This document shows positions 32,444 through 44,340 of a DNA stretch of 64,000 nt, piece after piece. The stretch spans positions 32,015,376 through 32,079,375 of the forward strand of contig NC_044976.1 in the NCBI RefSeq assembly GCF_008728515.1, read 5' to 3'. Source of the DNA: Papio anubis (taxonomy: Eukaryota; Chordata; Mammalia; Primates; Cercopithecidae). Every line of letters begins with the position of its first letter. The first letter of the stretch is position 1. The notes beneath the pieces were generated by a model, which was not told where the DNA came from, searched no databases, and saw only the letters and a program-made list of their open reading frames with translations. Both the position numbers and the translations under genes were made by a program.

Positions 32444-33048
32444 TGTCAGCCCCCGGCCAATGACTACCATGGACCTCCCTGTAGCTGAACAAAGTTGGGC
32501 TTGCTGACTGGTGGCAGTGAGGGAGAATGCACACCACAGGGAGCTGTGCAGTGTCTCAGTAAGAAGGTAAGAAATAATTCACTGTAGGATTCGGGCTTGT
32601 GTTAGTTATCTAGGGGGAGGGTTCAAGGAAGCAGAGCTTTGCCCTGGATTGGAGACTGTCTGGAGGTAGGTATAATTCTCTGATTGGGTACTTCATAAAT
32701 TTTATTTACAAGGCAGGAGGAATGAAGGAAGATGAGAGTTATAATTGGTAAAGAAGCAGCCATCACTCACACCAGTCAAGAGGTGGAGGGAGAGGGGCTG
32801 TTAGGTCATCTTTGCATTTTGAATAATGTTCTTGTTTTTGTCTGAGTTCATGTTGCTGAAATGGTCTTGTTTTTGTCTTAATATATCAGGGTCCTAGAGT
32901 GGCCTTGTCCAGCACTGACATTCGATAAAATTGTTTATGGTCAACAGGAGAACCCCAAGGTCTAGGTGTGGGTGCCAGGCCAGCTCTCAGCAGCACAAGG
33001 CCTTACTGATAGTGCCAGGCCAGCTTCCAGGGGCAGCTGTTCTCCTCA
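32444..33048. mobile_element. Solo LTR (605 bp) inside a MIR
   Basis: Begins TGTCAGCC and ends CTCCTCA, so it has the TG...CA ends of an LTR. GCAG at 32440-32443 and 33049-33052 is a four-base target duplication, and the two halves of one MIR flank it. I do not assign the family or orientation. It has no coding capacity. Confidence 0.7.
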
Positions 33049-33052
33049 GCAG

Positions 33053-33165
33053 GCTCTGTTACTATGCCAGTTTACAGAAATAAAGAAATTGAGGCAAAGA
33101 CAGATTAACTGGTCTTAGTTGTCTCACAGCTGGGTAGTAGCAGAGATCCCAGAGTCCCTGAAAGT
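33053..33165 (-). repeat. MIR SINE, right part
   Basis: Continuation of the MIR broken by the solo LTR: 'ACTATGCCAGTTTACAGAAA' then 'CACAGCTGGGTAGTAGCAGA'. Confidence 0.75.
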
Positions 33166-33259
33166 CAAGTGAGCATCAAGAGACAACAGAGGGAATGGAA
33201 GGGGAGAGTTTGTAATTACAGGAAGCCAGGCTGACCATGAGGGGAACTGGTCAAGAGAT

Positions 33260-33455
33260 AAAACACAGGGTTTGTAGTCAGAGATGTCCACCTTGGGAAT
33301 CTGTCATTGCCACCTACTAGCCACGTGGCCCTGGGCAATTTGTCGAACATGAGAAATTCACTTTATTCTTACATATAATGGCAACACCAAAAGCTGTTTC
33401 TCAGGGTCATATGGGAATAGAATGAGAAGACATGGCGTAAAGCACTTATGTACCA
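33260..33455 (+). repeat. MIR SINE (left member of a convergent pair)
   Basis: Sense MIR: 'GGGTTTGTAGTCAGAGATGT', 'CACCTACTAGCCACGTGGCC', 'CTGGGCAATTTGTCGAACAT' and 'TCAGGGTCATATGGGAATAG'. Confidence 0.75.
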
Positions 33456-33464
33456 CTTGGGACA

Positions 33465-33680
33465 TAGATGCTACCCTGAGCATTTACTGCACGCCAGACA
33501 CTTTTCTAAGTCCCTTGCATATATTTACTCGTCTATTACAGCAACCCTTTATAACCTGTGGCTTGCAGGTGAGAAATTGGAGACACAGAGAGGTTAGGCA
33601 ACTTGCTGGAGGTCACACAACTATCAAGTAGCAGCACTCAAGGCATCCTGGCTGCAGCACCCTCACTCTACCATGTGTCA
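33465..33680 (-). repeat. MIR SINE (right member of a convergent pair)
   Basis: Antisense MIR: 'GAGCATTTACTGCACGCCAG', 'ACACAGAGAGGTTAGGCAAC' and 'GAGGTCACACAACTATCAAG'. Confidence 0.85.
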
Positions 33681-36639
33681 TAGTAGCTGTGGGGTCACTG
33701 CTCCTTCTCCTCTCTCAGTGCTCCAGATCATGAGCTTCAAGACCCTAGTCATATTCTGATGGTGATTTAATGCCCCGGAACTCTCAAGGCCCCAGACTTT
33801 TGCTTGCGAATGGGTCTAAGCTGCTTGCTTGGCTCTGGTCCAGAGAGCATTCATTTCCTTTTAGAAGGTCAAAACATTCTTGGCATGACAGATAATATAG
33901 ATTCAGGTTGCTGCAGTCCATAGATCAAATAAAACATAGTATTGCCTTATTAGTATTTCTACACTCTTCAGTAAGTAGTAGAGTCAGAGAAAACCCTGAG
34001 AAATGAGTATAAACTAAAGAGGGTAGAAGAATGACTCAATGCTGCAGCACAAGCCCTCTTTTGGCAAGATTGATGTGTGGGCAGAAGGCAAATGGCTGCT
34101 GAGAGGAAATGGGCCAGACTTGGCCGGTCTTCTTCTATCCTGTAATGGCAGAAAGCTGTTCAGGATGGCTATGGCGCACAGCCCAGGGCTGACTCAGCAT
34201 TGCCTCTTCCTAACCTGTTGAGTGGGTTTATAGATTGTGTCACAAGTTCTGGGAGAATGAGAGGCCAGGATTCCTGGGCCCAGTGTTTCTGATAACAGAG
34301 GTCCTGTGTGCCATGACCCCCTCCAGTCCTTGTCCCACTGGACTTGTCCCCCTTGTCGCATTGGGGGAGATGAGGGCCTGGAACTCACAGCAAAATTCTC
34401 TCTGTGGCTTGATGCAATCCCAGATCCTCACCATCAACCTTTGTAAGGCTCATCTGTTCTTAATTATATCTCCAAATCCCAAGGCATTTACAACTCTGAG
34501 AATTTGGGAAATTTAGCTGCTTAGAGGATTCGTAATAATCACAAAATCCCTGGTATTTACAGAGCTCCCTTTTGCAGACTGTGAAAGGCAGATAGACAAT
34601 ACTGTAGTGGTGAAGACACCCTGAAATTGCTCTCAAGTTCTCTTCACTGAATGCCAGGCCCTTAGTCTGTATTATTTTGTGTAGCTCAAGGGGGCAAATC
34701 ACAAAGAATACTTTTCCCCATTACTTTCTGAGAGAGACCAGAGAGAAGAGAGAGGTTAACTTTAATACAGAAAATACACTGAGGGTTGCTGTCAAGCCCC
34801 TGCCCTCTTCTCAGGATTGCGCTGCTGAAGGGAGGGGTTCCTGCAGCTATACTGGTACAAGCTGAGGGTGCCCCTTTCTAGCTGCAGCTGACTGGACAAG
34901 GAGTGGACACTTGACTGATGAGCAGAGCCAGTCAGACTCTCTCTCTTGATAGTTTGAACTAAGAGATGTGGAAACTGGGAGTCGGGTTCCTGGATTTGAT
35001 GGTCAGGCAGACTCAGGGGCTTGAGTGACCATTTGGGACCAAGCAGAGAGAAGGGGGAATAGACCATGTAATATCTGAGAGTTGCTTTTCAGCACTTTCT
35101 GCCCCATGTATTTGTTCAGCAAACTCTCTGATTCCTAAGCCAGGAGCCATCCCATGAGGCCATTACTGCAAACAAGCTGAAAATCCTGCTTTGTGTTTTT
35201 TGGACACAACATGCTTTCCTTCAGCTTCAGTAGACGATGAGGCCAGCATCACATGGGCTAGATGTACATGAGATGTGAGCAACACATTCCCCTCTGATGG
35301 GGACAGACAGCCTCACAGGTGAATGGGAGACCTGCATGTGGTCCATTCCAGACACCCCTGCTGCTTTTATTAGAAGCCAACATGGGCCTCCCTTGAGCTG
35401 CCAGGTGTTGGGCGCAGCTGCCCCGACCTCCCTAGCTTACAGGAGAAGGACTGAACAAAGTCTCTTCAAAGAAGCCATTATTGTGACACAGCACAGCTGT
35501 CTGCTCCCCCCATTGATCTCACAGTGGCAGCAGAGGCTGAAAGTAGCAGTAGAGGCCCAGGAGCACAATTCAATGAACAGCCCTCATTGATCCGTTTACC
35601 TGCTTGATGGCTGGCCAAACTCTCTGTGTCCGAGAGACACCCATGGAAGGTTAAAGCTGGAACGACGCCTTAGGGAGTCCTGAGGACAGTCCAAGATTGT
35701 CACAAATGGGAAAAGCAAGCCCTAAAGATACTATTGAGATATGACTTTTCCAATTTCAATCAAGGGAACTCAGATAACTCCCACCGTTTATGGGACAGCC
35801 CTGGGGAGGGGGATGGGGTGCTGTTGTGCTTTGTAGTCCTATTTGCCACAGGGAGTAAAGCAAAGAGAATATTTATGTGAATCCATAGGATTGAATCATA
35901 AGCTCTTGAACGAAAAGAAAAAGCACATTCTTCTCACCGAGGTAACAATGTGTGGTCACTAGTTCAGAGCTCCCGCTGTCCCTAAGCCACAGGATGCAGA
36001 CCAACACAATCAAAGAGTTCTCTCAGCTGGAGGTTCCAACTGGAGTGTGTGAGTTGGTGGCTTCTACGGTGCCAGCTTTTGCTCAGCCTTTGCTTGGTCA
36101 CATATTCAGGGTCGAACTACCCTGTCCCAGTGACAATTGTCTCCAGCAGGAAATTCATCATGATCCCCTTTTCCACTTGTCAAGTGGATTCTGGAAATAG
36201 TCTGCTATCCTCCCCACCACCTCCCACTAAGATTCCAGGAGCCAGGGATTTAGTCCCTGGAATCCCTGCAGCCTTGATCATTAACCACTCTACCTAAGTG
36301 TGGCCCACCTGTCTGGTTGGTCTGCTTCAATCTCTGGTCCCATTTCTTGCTCCCCCATGGGCTAGCAGTTTTGTGAAACTGTTTCTGGATGGATGGACTT
36401 TGGGCCTACTCTCCCAAGGGTTGGGATTTATCTGGCTCATATCTATTAACCCACAAATGTCCCTGACCTGAAAGTCACACAAATACCTGAATAATGTGAC
36501 TACCTCATTCCCTTAGACTTTGCCTTCCCGAAAATGCCAGTCCTGATGAGGGTAGGAGATTTTGTCTTACAATATTGGGTGGCTGATAGCAAGCACTGGT
36601 ACCTGTGCCCAATTCCTGCTCCAATCACCAGCACTATAA
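33681..36639. other. Long unique intronic stretch, no gene seen
   Basis: Nearly 3 kb with no confident repeat or exon. Frames of 60-98 codons exist on both strands, for example 35297-35590 (+), but lack splice and domain evidence. The low repeat content is notable beside the rest of the window. Confidence 0.4.
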
Positions 36640-36865
36640 TCATGAGCATTGGTTTTAGACAAAGAAAGAACTGACTTTGAATGCTGTTCCCACTACTAAC
36701 TGTATGAACTTGGCAAGTTAGCAAACCACATTCTTCTGAGCCTCCTTCTTCTTGTCTGTGTAAAGGGTGAATTAAATCCTACTCAAGGTGACAGGTGTAG
36801 AGCAAATGAGAGAACAAATGAGACCATGAATATAAAGAACTTAGCATAGTGCATCACACCTCATA
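36640..36865 (+). repeat. MIR SINE (left member of a second convergent pair)
   Basis: Sense MIR: 'ACTAACTGTATGAACTTGGC', 'GAGCCTCCTTCTTCTTGTCT', 'GGGTGAATTAAATCCTACTC' and 'AAAGAACTTAGCATAGTGCA'. Confidence 0.75.
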
Positions 36866-36871
36866 CTAATA

Positions 36872-37060
36872 TGTAACACTCATTGAGAGTTTATCATATG
36901 TTAAGTTCTACGCAAAGTGCTTTGTAAACATTATCTTATTTATTCTGCACAGTAATCTACTAAGATCCTCTTATCCAAATTTTTAAAATGAAAAACCTGA
37001 AGCTTGAAAGGTTAAGTAAATTGCTCAAAGTTAACAGCTAGTCAGTGAATGAGCAAACAC
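36872..37060 (-). repeat. MIR SINE (right member of a second convergent pair)
   Basis: Antisense MIR: 'TCATTGAGAGTTTATCATAT', 'AAAGTGCTTTGTAAACATTA' and 'GAAAGGTTAAGTAAATTGCT'. Confidence 0.85.
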
Positions 37061-37924
37061 TGATTGTGACCTCATGGAGACCAAAGATGATGATTTATCT
37101 AATTTAATGTGATTGTATAATGCCTGTTATATACCAGGCTCCCCAGAAATGTATGTTGAATGAGTGTGTGCCTCCCAAGTCAGTGCCCCTTTGCATAGCT
37201 GGGTTGAGAGTTCACCTCTGCCAACTTACTGCTTCTCTCTCTCTCTCCCTTTTTGAGGGAGGGCATAAAGCTGTTTTTATTTCTGCCAGCATTTGTGTTC
37301 TTATCCCTAGTATGGCTGTTACTGGATCTTTTAATACATTCAAACTTTCTATCTGAATGGATACATTTCCATACCACCTACTCTTTAATCAGAGATTAAG
37401 AGATCTTAACTCAGAGATTCAGCACTTGGACAGAGCTAGGATTTTTGAGCTAATGTGTAGTTGGTATGAGATTTGCATTTAAAAACTATTTACATTAAAG
37501 TGTGACACACATATGAGAAAATACTTCGCTTTTCACTTCTAGCTCAGTGGTTCTGGCTCTCTCTTTCTTCTTATAGTCTATGAGATGAGAAAAAGATTTC
37601 CATAAAGATTTTATGAGTCCAAGAGAAACATTACTCAAACAGGATTTATTTCAAAGGCATCATTCTTGTGGCATGCTGTTTGAAGGGGAAGCAAAGCTCA
37701 TATTGGTACAATTCTTATACTCAAAGTACAAATTTTGCAGAATATCCTCTTAAGGCCTACCAAGGGAACAACTTCTTCAATTTGGTTCAAATTAGCAAAA
37801 TATAAAGCATTTTCAGCATCTCTGGCTCATACTTGAAACCAGTGATAAGCGACAACAAGAATATGATTTTTCCCCATTCACCCTGAGACAAGGAGAAAGG
37901 TAATTACTGTATTGTTATTTTCAG
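37061..37924. other. Intronic sequence, no gene seen
   Basis: A+T-rich with no recognised exon. Contains a short (TC)n run at 37232-37247. Confidence 0.4.
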
Positions 37925-38600
37925 ACCTTCATACTCTGGGACAAAAATATATTTATGATGCCCAGTATGTGCCAGGCAATGTGCTGAACACCGCAAGGCA
38001 AACAAGGCACATTTTCTGCTCTTAATGACCTCGCTGGTAGGGGAGAGACATGTACCCATGAGCAACATACTACACAGTGAGAAAAGAGTTACGAGAGAAA
38101 TAGATACAAGCTGGGAACTCACTCTGGAATTCTGTTGGGGCATTTACTGTCTTTTGTTTAGTGGACAAACTCCTATTCATTTTCCTGCAACCCTCCTCTG
38201 TGAATCCTTTCCTGATCCTCTGAGACAGAGTCAGTCTTCCCTCCTTGTGGTTCCCACAAATGTTGAAGAAAGGTAAAATGAGAATGACAGCTACTAAATA
38301 AGTAATTATTAAGTATATAAAAACTGTTCTGTAGGAGAAAGGGGCAGGAAATAATTAATCGTCAAGGAAGAAGTGGTGATGCCTGAATTAGTTCTTGAAA
38401 AATGTGGGGAAGGTCGTTTTGGCTAGGGAAAGCAGGAAGCATGAAGGCATGGCAGTATGCGTAGTTATGATGTGTTTATAGAATGCCAAGCAGCTTGGGG
38501 TAGCTAAAGCAAGGTGCAAGGGAGGGAATGGTGTGGGGAACTGGAGATGATGGGGATGAAGTGACAGAAAATGAGGGATCTGAGTTGGGATGGAGTCCGA
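37925..38600 (+). repeat. Ancient mammalian repeat fragments (family not assigned)
   Basis: 'CAGTATGTGCCAGGCAATGT' and 'TTAATGACCTCGCTGGTAGG' (to about 38140), then 'GAAGGTCGTTTTGGCTAGGG' and 'CAGGAAGCATGAAGGCATGG' (38340-38600), follow the same old consensus as 25772-26170. Confidence 0.5.
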
Positions 38601-38639
38601 TTATAAAATCTTCTGTTAGAAAGTTTGTTCCTAATCCTA

Positions 38640-39040
38640 TAGGTGGTGGGAGCTCTAAAAATACATTTTAACTTGTACTGTGTATTTAAACTATATATTC
38701 AGTTTTGTATATTGATTTTTTACTTAATATCCTATATTAAGCATTTTCAAATTTATTTGAATATTTTTTGAAATTATAATTTTAATTGCCACGTGTTGTA
38801 TCAGTCACAGGTGCCACGGTTTATGGAACCATTAATATTGGACATATACTATTTCCTTTTCCCCATTATAATAAATAACGCTGCAGTGAACATCCTTGCA
38901 CATATCATTTTGCACTAGCCTCTCACTGTTCCCTAGTTCCTTGGTATAAATCCCTAAAAGTGGTATCCACATTTCACGTTTTAATTCCTACTGTGAAAAG
39001 TACCTTCCAAAAAAGTTGTGCCATTCATAATCCCACCAAC
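38640..39040 (-). mobile_element. Old L1-type fragment
   Basis: A+T-rich sequence with 'ATAATAAATAACGCTGCAGT', 'GAACATCCTTGCACATATCA' and 'CATTCATAATCCCACCAACA', features of the antisense L1 ORF2/3' region. The last part matches the usual end of such fragments. Confidence 0.6.
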
Positions 39041-39042
39041 AG

Positions 39043-39145
39043 GACATGAGGCTCTAAGAGGTTCTGAGACTTGCCTAAGATTAAACAGCTGTGAATGGAG
39101 AACTGGAGTCAAATGTGAATACTGGTATCCACGGGGCTACGGCAG
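39043..39145 (-). repeat. MIR SINE fragment
   Basis: Antisense MIR piece: 'GAGACTTGCCTAAGATTAAA', 'CAGCTGTGAATGGAGAACTG' and 'GAGTCAAATGTGAATACTGG'. Confidence 0.7.
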
Positions 39146-40114
39146 AACTTCTGTTGGGAGATGGGAGTGGGATGGCCAGAGGTAATTGAGTCTGGAGGAC
39201 TGAAAGTGACTTAGGTGAAGATTGATGGTCTAATGAGACAGCTTCAAAGGACAGGCTGTCAATGGACAACACTTGTAATTTCATACTTTCTCTAAAACTG
39301 CCTATGTCATGACTCTTCCCACTTGAGAATGTTCAGACCAAAGAGAAATGAAACATATCTACCTTTCCATTGACTGTTAATCCTTTGTAGAATCAGGCAT
39401 TAGACTGGCATTAGTGATAAGGGCACATGTGAAAACTTGTCTGCTCCTCTAAAATTTGGTTCAAGGAGGATTCCCCATTAATGCCCTGAGTTCACTGCAG
39501 AGGTCAACACTGAGCATACACTTCAATCATCCATAAAGGAAAACGGAGGTACCTATCTCTTTGAGGTCACAGCATATGCTTTCTCAGTTGTTTCTTAATT
39601 AAGAAATGACTCAATAAAAAATGAAAGATTCAGGATCCAGAGTTCTCTCAATCCTCATACCTTGAATTTACTAGCTAACTTCCCCCTTTGCTTTCTTTCT
39701 TCCATTCTTCTTTCCCTCCTTTCTCTTCCTCCTTTTCTCCCATTCGTGGCTACAGATGCTGTCTAGGGCCAACAGGAGTACCAAATTCAGGGAATCAAGT
39801 TATCAAAGCTCCATATCTTAGACATCACAGGCTTGAAAGGGATTCAGAGTCATGTACTCCAGCCTACTTCATAAATTCTCTTTACCACGCCTCCAGTTGG
39901 TGCTTGTCCAGCCCCTCCTTGACTCTTCCAGTGGTCTCGCCAAGGAAGCTATACCAATTTACTACAAAGCCCTTTGCACTGAGTCAAGGTTTGACTCCTG
40001 CAACTACCCATTGGTTCAGTTTCTGCCAGTTATTCAAACTTTCTTCCACAGAATACACATTTAGCTACCCCCAAACAGGTGCCATTTTCCTCTCAGTAGG
40101 TGATATATTGGAAT
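39146..40114. other. Intronic sequence, no gene seen
   Basis: A 184-codon + frame runs 39688-40242 but its last third is inside the MIR at 40115-40290 and its start is a TTCCTTT-rich tract. I do not accept it as a gene. Confidence 0.45.
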
Positions 40115-40290
40115 ATGTCTTAGGCTTTGGAGTGAAAAAGACCTGGGCTTCCAATATTGAATCTGCCACCAACCAGCTATGTGCAGTTGGGCAAGTTGCT
40201 AAGTATCTCCGAGCCTTAGATTATTTCCTCGACAATACATGATGACACATTTCCCTCACCTCATTGACTAAATGAAATGTCAATAGTGTG
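40115..40290 (+). repeat. MIR SINE
   Basis: Sense MIR: 'TCTGCCACCAACCAGCTATG', 'GCAGTTGGGCAAGTTGCTAA' and 'CTCCGAGCCTTAGATTATTT'. Confidence 0.85.
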
Positions 40291-40489
40291 GCAAATTGTG
40301 GATGGCTGTTAGATGCTGGGTCCCCTCACAGTTGCCTTTTTTTTATTATTATACTTTAAGTTCTAAGGTACATGTGCACAATGTGCAGGTTTGTTACATA
40401 TGTATACATGTGCCATGTTGGTGTGCTGCACCCATTAACTCGTCATTTACATTAGATATATCTCCTAGTGTTATCCCTCCCCACTCCCC

Positions 40490-43400
40490 CTACCCCACGT
40501 CAGGCCCAGGTGTGTGATGTTCCCCTTCCTGTGTCCAAGTGTTCTCATTGTTCAATTCCCACCTATGAGTGAGAGCATGCAGTGTTTGTTTTTCTTGTCC
40601 TTGCGATAGTTTACTGAGAATGATGGTTTCCAGCTGCACCCATGTCCCTACAAAGGACACGAACTCATCCTTTTTTGTGGCTGCATAGTATTCCACGGTG
40701 TATATGTGCCACATTTTCTTAATCCCATCTATCATTGATGGACATTTGGGTTGGTTCCAAATCTTTGCTATTGTGAATAGTGCTGCAATAAACATACATC
40801 CTCTCCAGCACCTGTTGTTTCCTGACTTTTTAATGAACGCCATTCTAACTGGTGTGAGATGGTATCTCATTGTGGTTTTGATTCACGTATCTCTGATGGT
40901 CAGTGATCATGAGCATTTTTTCATGTGCCTGTTGGCTGCATAAATGTCTTCTTTTGAGAAGTGTCTGTTCATATGCCTTGCCCACTTTTTGATGGGGTTG
41001 TTTTTTTCTTGTAAATTTATTTGGATTATTTGTAGATTCTGGATATTAGTGCTTTGTCAGATGACTAGATTGTAAAAATTTTCTCCCATTCTATAGGTTG
41101 CCTGTTCACTCTGATGGTAGTTTCTTTTGCTGTGCAAAAGCTCTTTAGTTTAATTAGATTCCATTTGTCAATTTTGGCTTTTGTTGCTATTGCTTTTGGT
41201 GTTTTAGAGATGAAGTCCTTGCCCATGCCTATGTCCTGAATGGTATTGCCTAGGTTTTCTTCTAGGGTTTTTATGGTTTTAGGTCTAACATTTAAGTCTT
41301 TAATCCATCTTGAATTAATTTTTGTATAAGGTGTAAGGAAGGGATCCAGTTTCAGATTTCTACATATTTCCCAGCACCATTTATTAAATACGGAATCCTT
41401 TCCCAGAACCATTTTTTCCCAGCGCCATTTACTAAATAGGGAATCCTTTTCCCCATTTCTTGTTTATGTCAGGTTTGTCAAAGATCAGATGGTGGTAGAT
41501 GTGTGGTATTATTTCTGAGGGCTCTGTTCTGTTCCATTGGTCTATATCTCTGTTTTGGTACCAATACCATGCTGTTTTGGTTACTGTAGCCTTGTAGTAT
41601 AGTTTGAAGTCAGGTAGCGTAATGCCTCCAGCTTTGTTCTTTTGGCTTAGAATTGTCTTGGCTCTTTTTTGGTTCCATATGAACTTTAAACTAGTTTTTT
41701 CTAATTCTGTGAAGAAAGTGGTTGGTAGCTTGATGTGGATGGCACTGAATCTATAAATTACCTTAGGCAGTATGGCCATTTTCATGATATTGATTCTTCC
41801 TATCCATGAGCATGGAATGTTCTTCCATTTGTTTGTGTCCTCTTTTATTTCGTTGAGTAGTGGTTTGTAGTTCTCCTTGAAGAGGTCCTTCACATCCCTT
41901 GTAAGTTGGATTCCTAGGTATTGTATTCTCTTTGAAGCAATTGTGAATGGGACTTCACTCATGATTTAGCTCTCTGTTTGTCTGTTATTGGTGTATAAGA
42001 ATGCTTGGGATTTTTGCATATTCATTTTGTATCCCGAAATGTTGCTGAAGTTGCTTATCAGCTTAAGGAGATTTTGGGCTGAGATGATGGGGTTTTCTAA
42101 ATATACAATCATGTCATCTGCAAACAGGGACAATTTGACTTCTTCTTTTCCTAACTGAAATACCCTTTATTTCTTTATCTTGCCTGATTGCCCTGGCCAG
42201 AACTTCCAATATTATGTTGAATAGGAGTGGTGAGAGAGGGCATCCCTGTCTTGTGCCAGTTTTCAAAGGGAATGCTTCCAGTTTTTGCCCATTCAGTATG
42301 ATATTGGCTGTGGGTTTGTCTTAAATAGCTCTTATTATTTTGAGATACATTCTGTCAATACCGAATTTATTGAGCGTTTTTAGCATGAAGGGCTGTTGAA
42401 TTTTGTCAAAGGCTTTTTCTGCATCTATTGAGATAATCATGTGGTTTTTGTCTTTGGTTCTGTTTATATGCTGGATTACGTTTATTGATTTGCATATGTT
42501 GAACCAGCCTTGCATCCCAGGGATGAAGCCCACATGATCATGGTAGATCAGCTTTTTGATGTGCTGCTGGATTTGGTTTGCCAGTATTTTATTGAGAATT
42601 TTTGCATTGATGTTCATCGGGGATATTGGTCTAAAATTCTCTTTTTTTGTTGTGTCTCTGCCAGGCTTTGGTATCAGGATGATGTTGGCTTCATAAAATG
42701 AGTTAGGGAGGATTCCCTCTTTTTCTATTGATTGGAATAGTTTCAGAAGGAATGGTACCAGCTCCTCCTTGTACCTCCAGCAGAATTCAGCTGTGAATCC
42801 ATCTGGTCCTGGACTCTTTTTGGTTGGTAGGCTATAAATTATTGCCTCAATTTCAGAGCCTGTTATTGGTCTATTCAGGGATTCAACTTCTTCCTGGTTT
42901 AGTCTTGGGAAGGTGTTTGTGTGCAGGAATTTATCCATTTCTTCTACATATTCTAGTTTATTTGCATAGAGGTGTTTATAGTATTCTCTGATGGTAGTTT
43001 GTATTTCTGTGGGATCAGTGGTGATATCCCCTTTATCATTTTTTATTGCATCTATTTGATTCTTCTCTCTTTTCTTCTTTTTTAGTCTTGCTAGCAGTCT
43101 ATCAATTTTGTTGATCTTTTACAAAAAACCAGCTCCTGGATTCATTGATTTTTTGAAGGGTTTTTTGTGTCTCTATCTCCTTCAGTTCTGCTCTGATCTT
43201 AGTTATTTCTTGCCTTCTGTTAGCTTTGGAATATGTTTGCTCTTGCTTCTCTAGTTCTTTTAATTGTGATGTTAGGGTGTCAATTTTAAATCTTTCCTGC
43301 TTTCTCTTGTGGGCATTTAGTGCTATACATTTCCCTCTACACACTGCTTTAAATGTGTCCCAGAGATTCTGGTATGTTGTATCTTTGTTCTCATTGGTTT

Positions 43401-44340
43401 CAAAGAACATCTTTATTTCTGCCTTCGTTTCGTTATGTAACCAGTTGTCATTCAGGAGCGGGTTGTTCAGTTTCCATGTAGTTGAGTGGTTTTCAGTGAG
43501 TTTCTTAATCCTCAGTTCTAGTTTGATTGCCCTGTGGTCTGAGAGACAGTTTGTTATAATTTCTGTTTTTTTACATTTGCTGAGGAGTACTTTACTTCCA
43601 ACTATGTGGTCAATTGTGGAGTAAGTGTGATGTGGTACTAAGAAGAATGTATATTCTGTTGATTTGGGGTGGAGAGTTCTGTAAATGTCTATTAGGTCAG
43701 CTTGGTGCAGAGCTGAGTTCAATTCCTGGATATCCTTTTTAACTTTCTGTCTCATTGATCTGTCTAATGTTGACAGTGGGGTGTTAAAGTCTCCCATTAT
43801 TATTGTGTGGGAGTCTAAGTTTCTTTGTCGGTCTCTAAGGACTTGCTTTATGAATCTGGGTGCCCCTGTATTGGGTGCATATATATTTAGGACAGTTAGT
43901 TCTTCTTGTTGAATTGATCCCTTTACCATTATGTAATGGCCTTCTTTGTCTCTTTTGATCTTTGATGGTTTAAAGTCTGTTTTATCAGAGACTAGAATTG
44001 CAACCCCCAACTTTTTTTGTTTTCCCTTTGCTTGGTAGATCTTCCTCCATCCCTTTATTTTGAGCCTATGTGTGTCTCTGCATGTGAGATGGGTCTCCTG
44101 AATACAGCACACTGATGGGTCTTGACTCTTTATCCAATTGCCAGTCTGTGTCTTTCAATTGGAGCATTTAGCACATTTACATTTAAGGTTAATATTGTTA
44201 TGTGTGAACTTGATCCTGTCATTATGATGTTATCTGGTTATTTTGCTCGTTAGTTGATGCAGTTTCTTCCTAGCATCGATGGTCTTTACAATTTGGCATG
44301 TTTTTGCAGCGGCTAGTACCAGTTATTCTAATCCATGTTT
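40490..44340 (-). pseudogene. L1 ORF2 remnant (endonuclease and reverse transcriptase), broken
   Basis: ORF2 is readable in pieces on the minus strand. The endonuclease piece 43102-44112 (336 codons) shows MGDFNTPLS and LSDHRAI. The reverse-transcriptase piece is 42321-42938 (SPGPDGF, EKAFDKI), with the catalytic FADD codons at 42113-42124 in the next segment. Thumb and C-terminal pieces are 41432-41962, 41065-41412 and 40490-40870. Stops and frameshifts separate the pieces. Near 40796-40802 the C-terminal Cys-rich part jumps from CWRGC straight to MFIAALF. As I recall the consensus, about 190 bp are missing here, including most of the Cys/His cluster. It is not a host gene. Confidence 0.9.

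Noticed and set aside
39688..40242. 184-codon + frame
   Set aside because: Its end lies inside a MIR and its start in a TTCC-rich tract. There is no domain.
41065..44112. Several long minus-strand frames as possible host genes
   Set aside because: Endonuclease and reverse-transcriptase motifs show they are pieces of one broken L1 ORF2.
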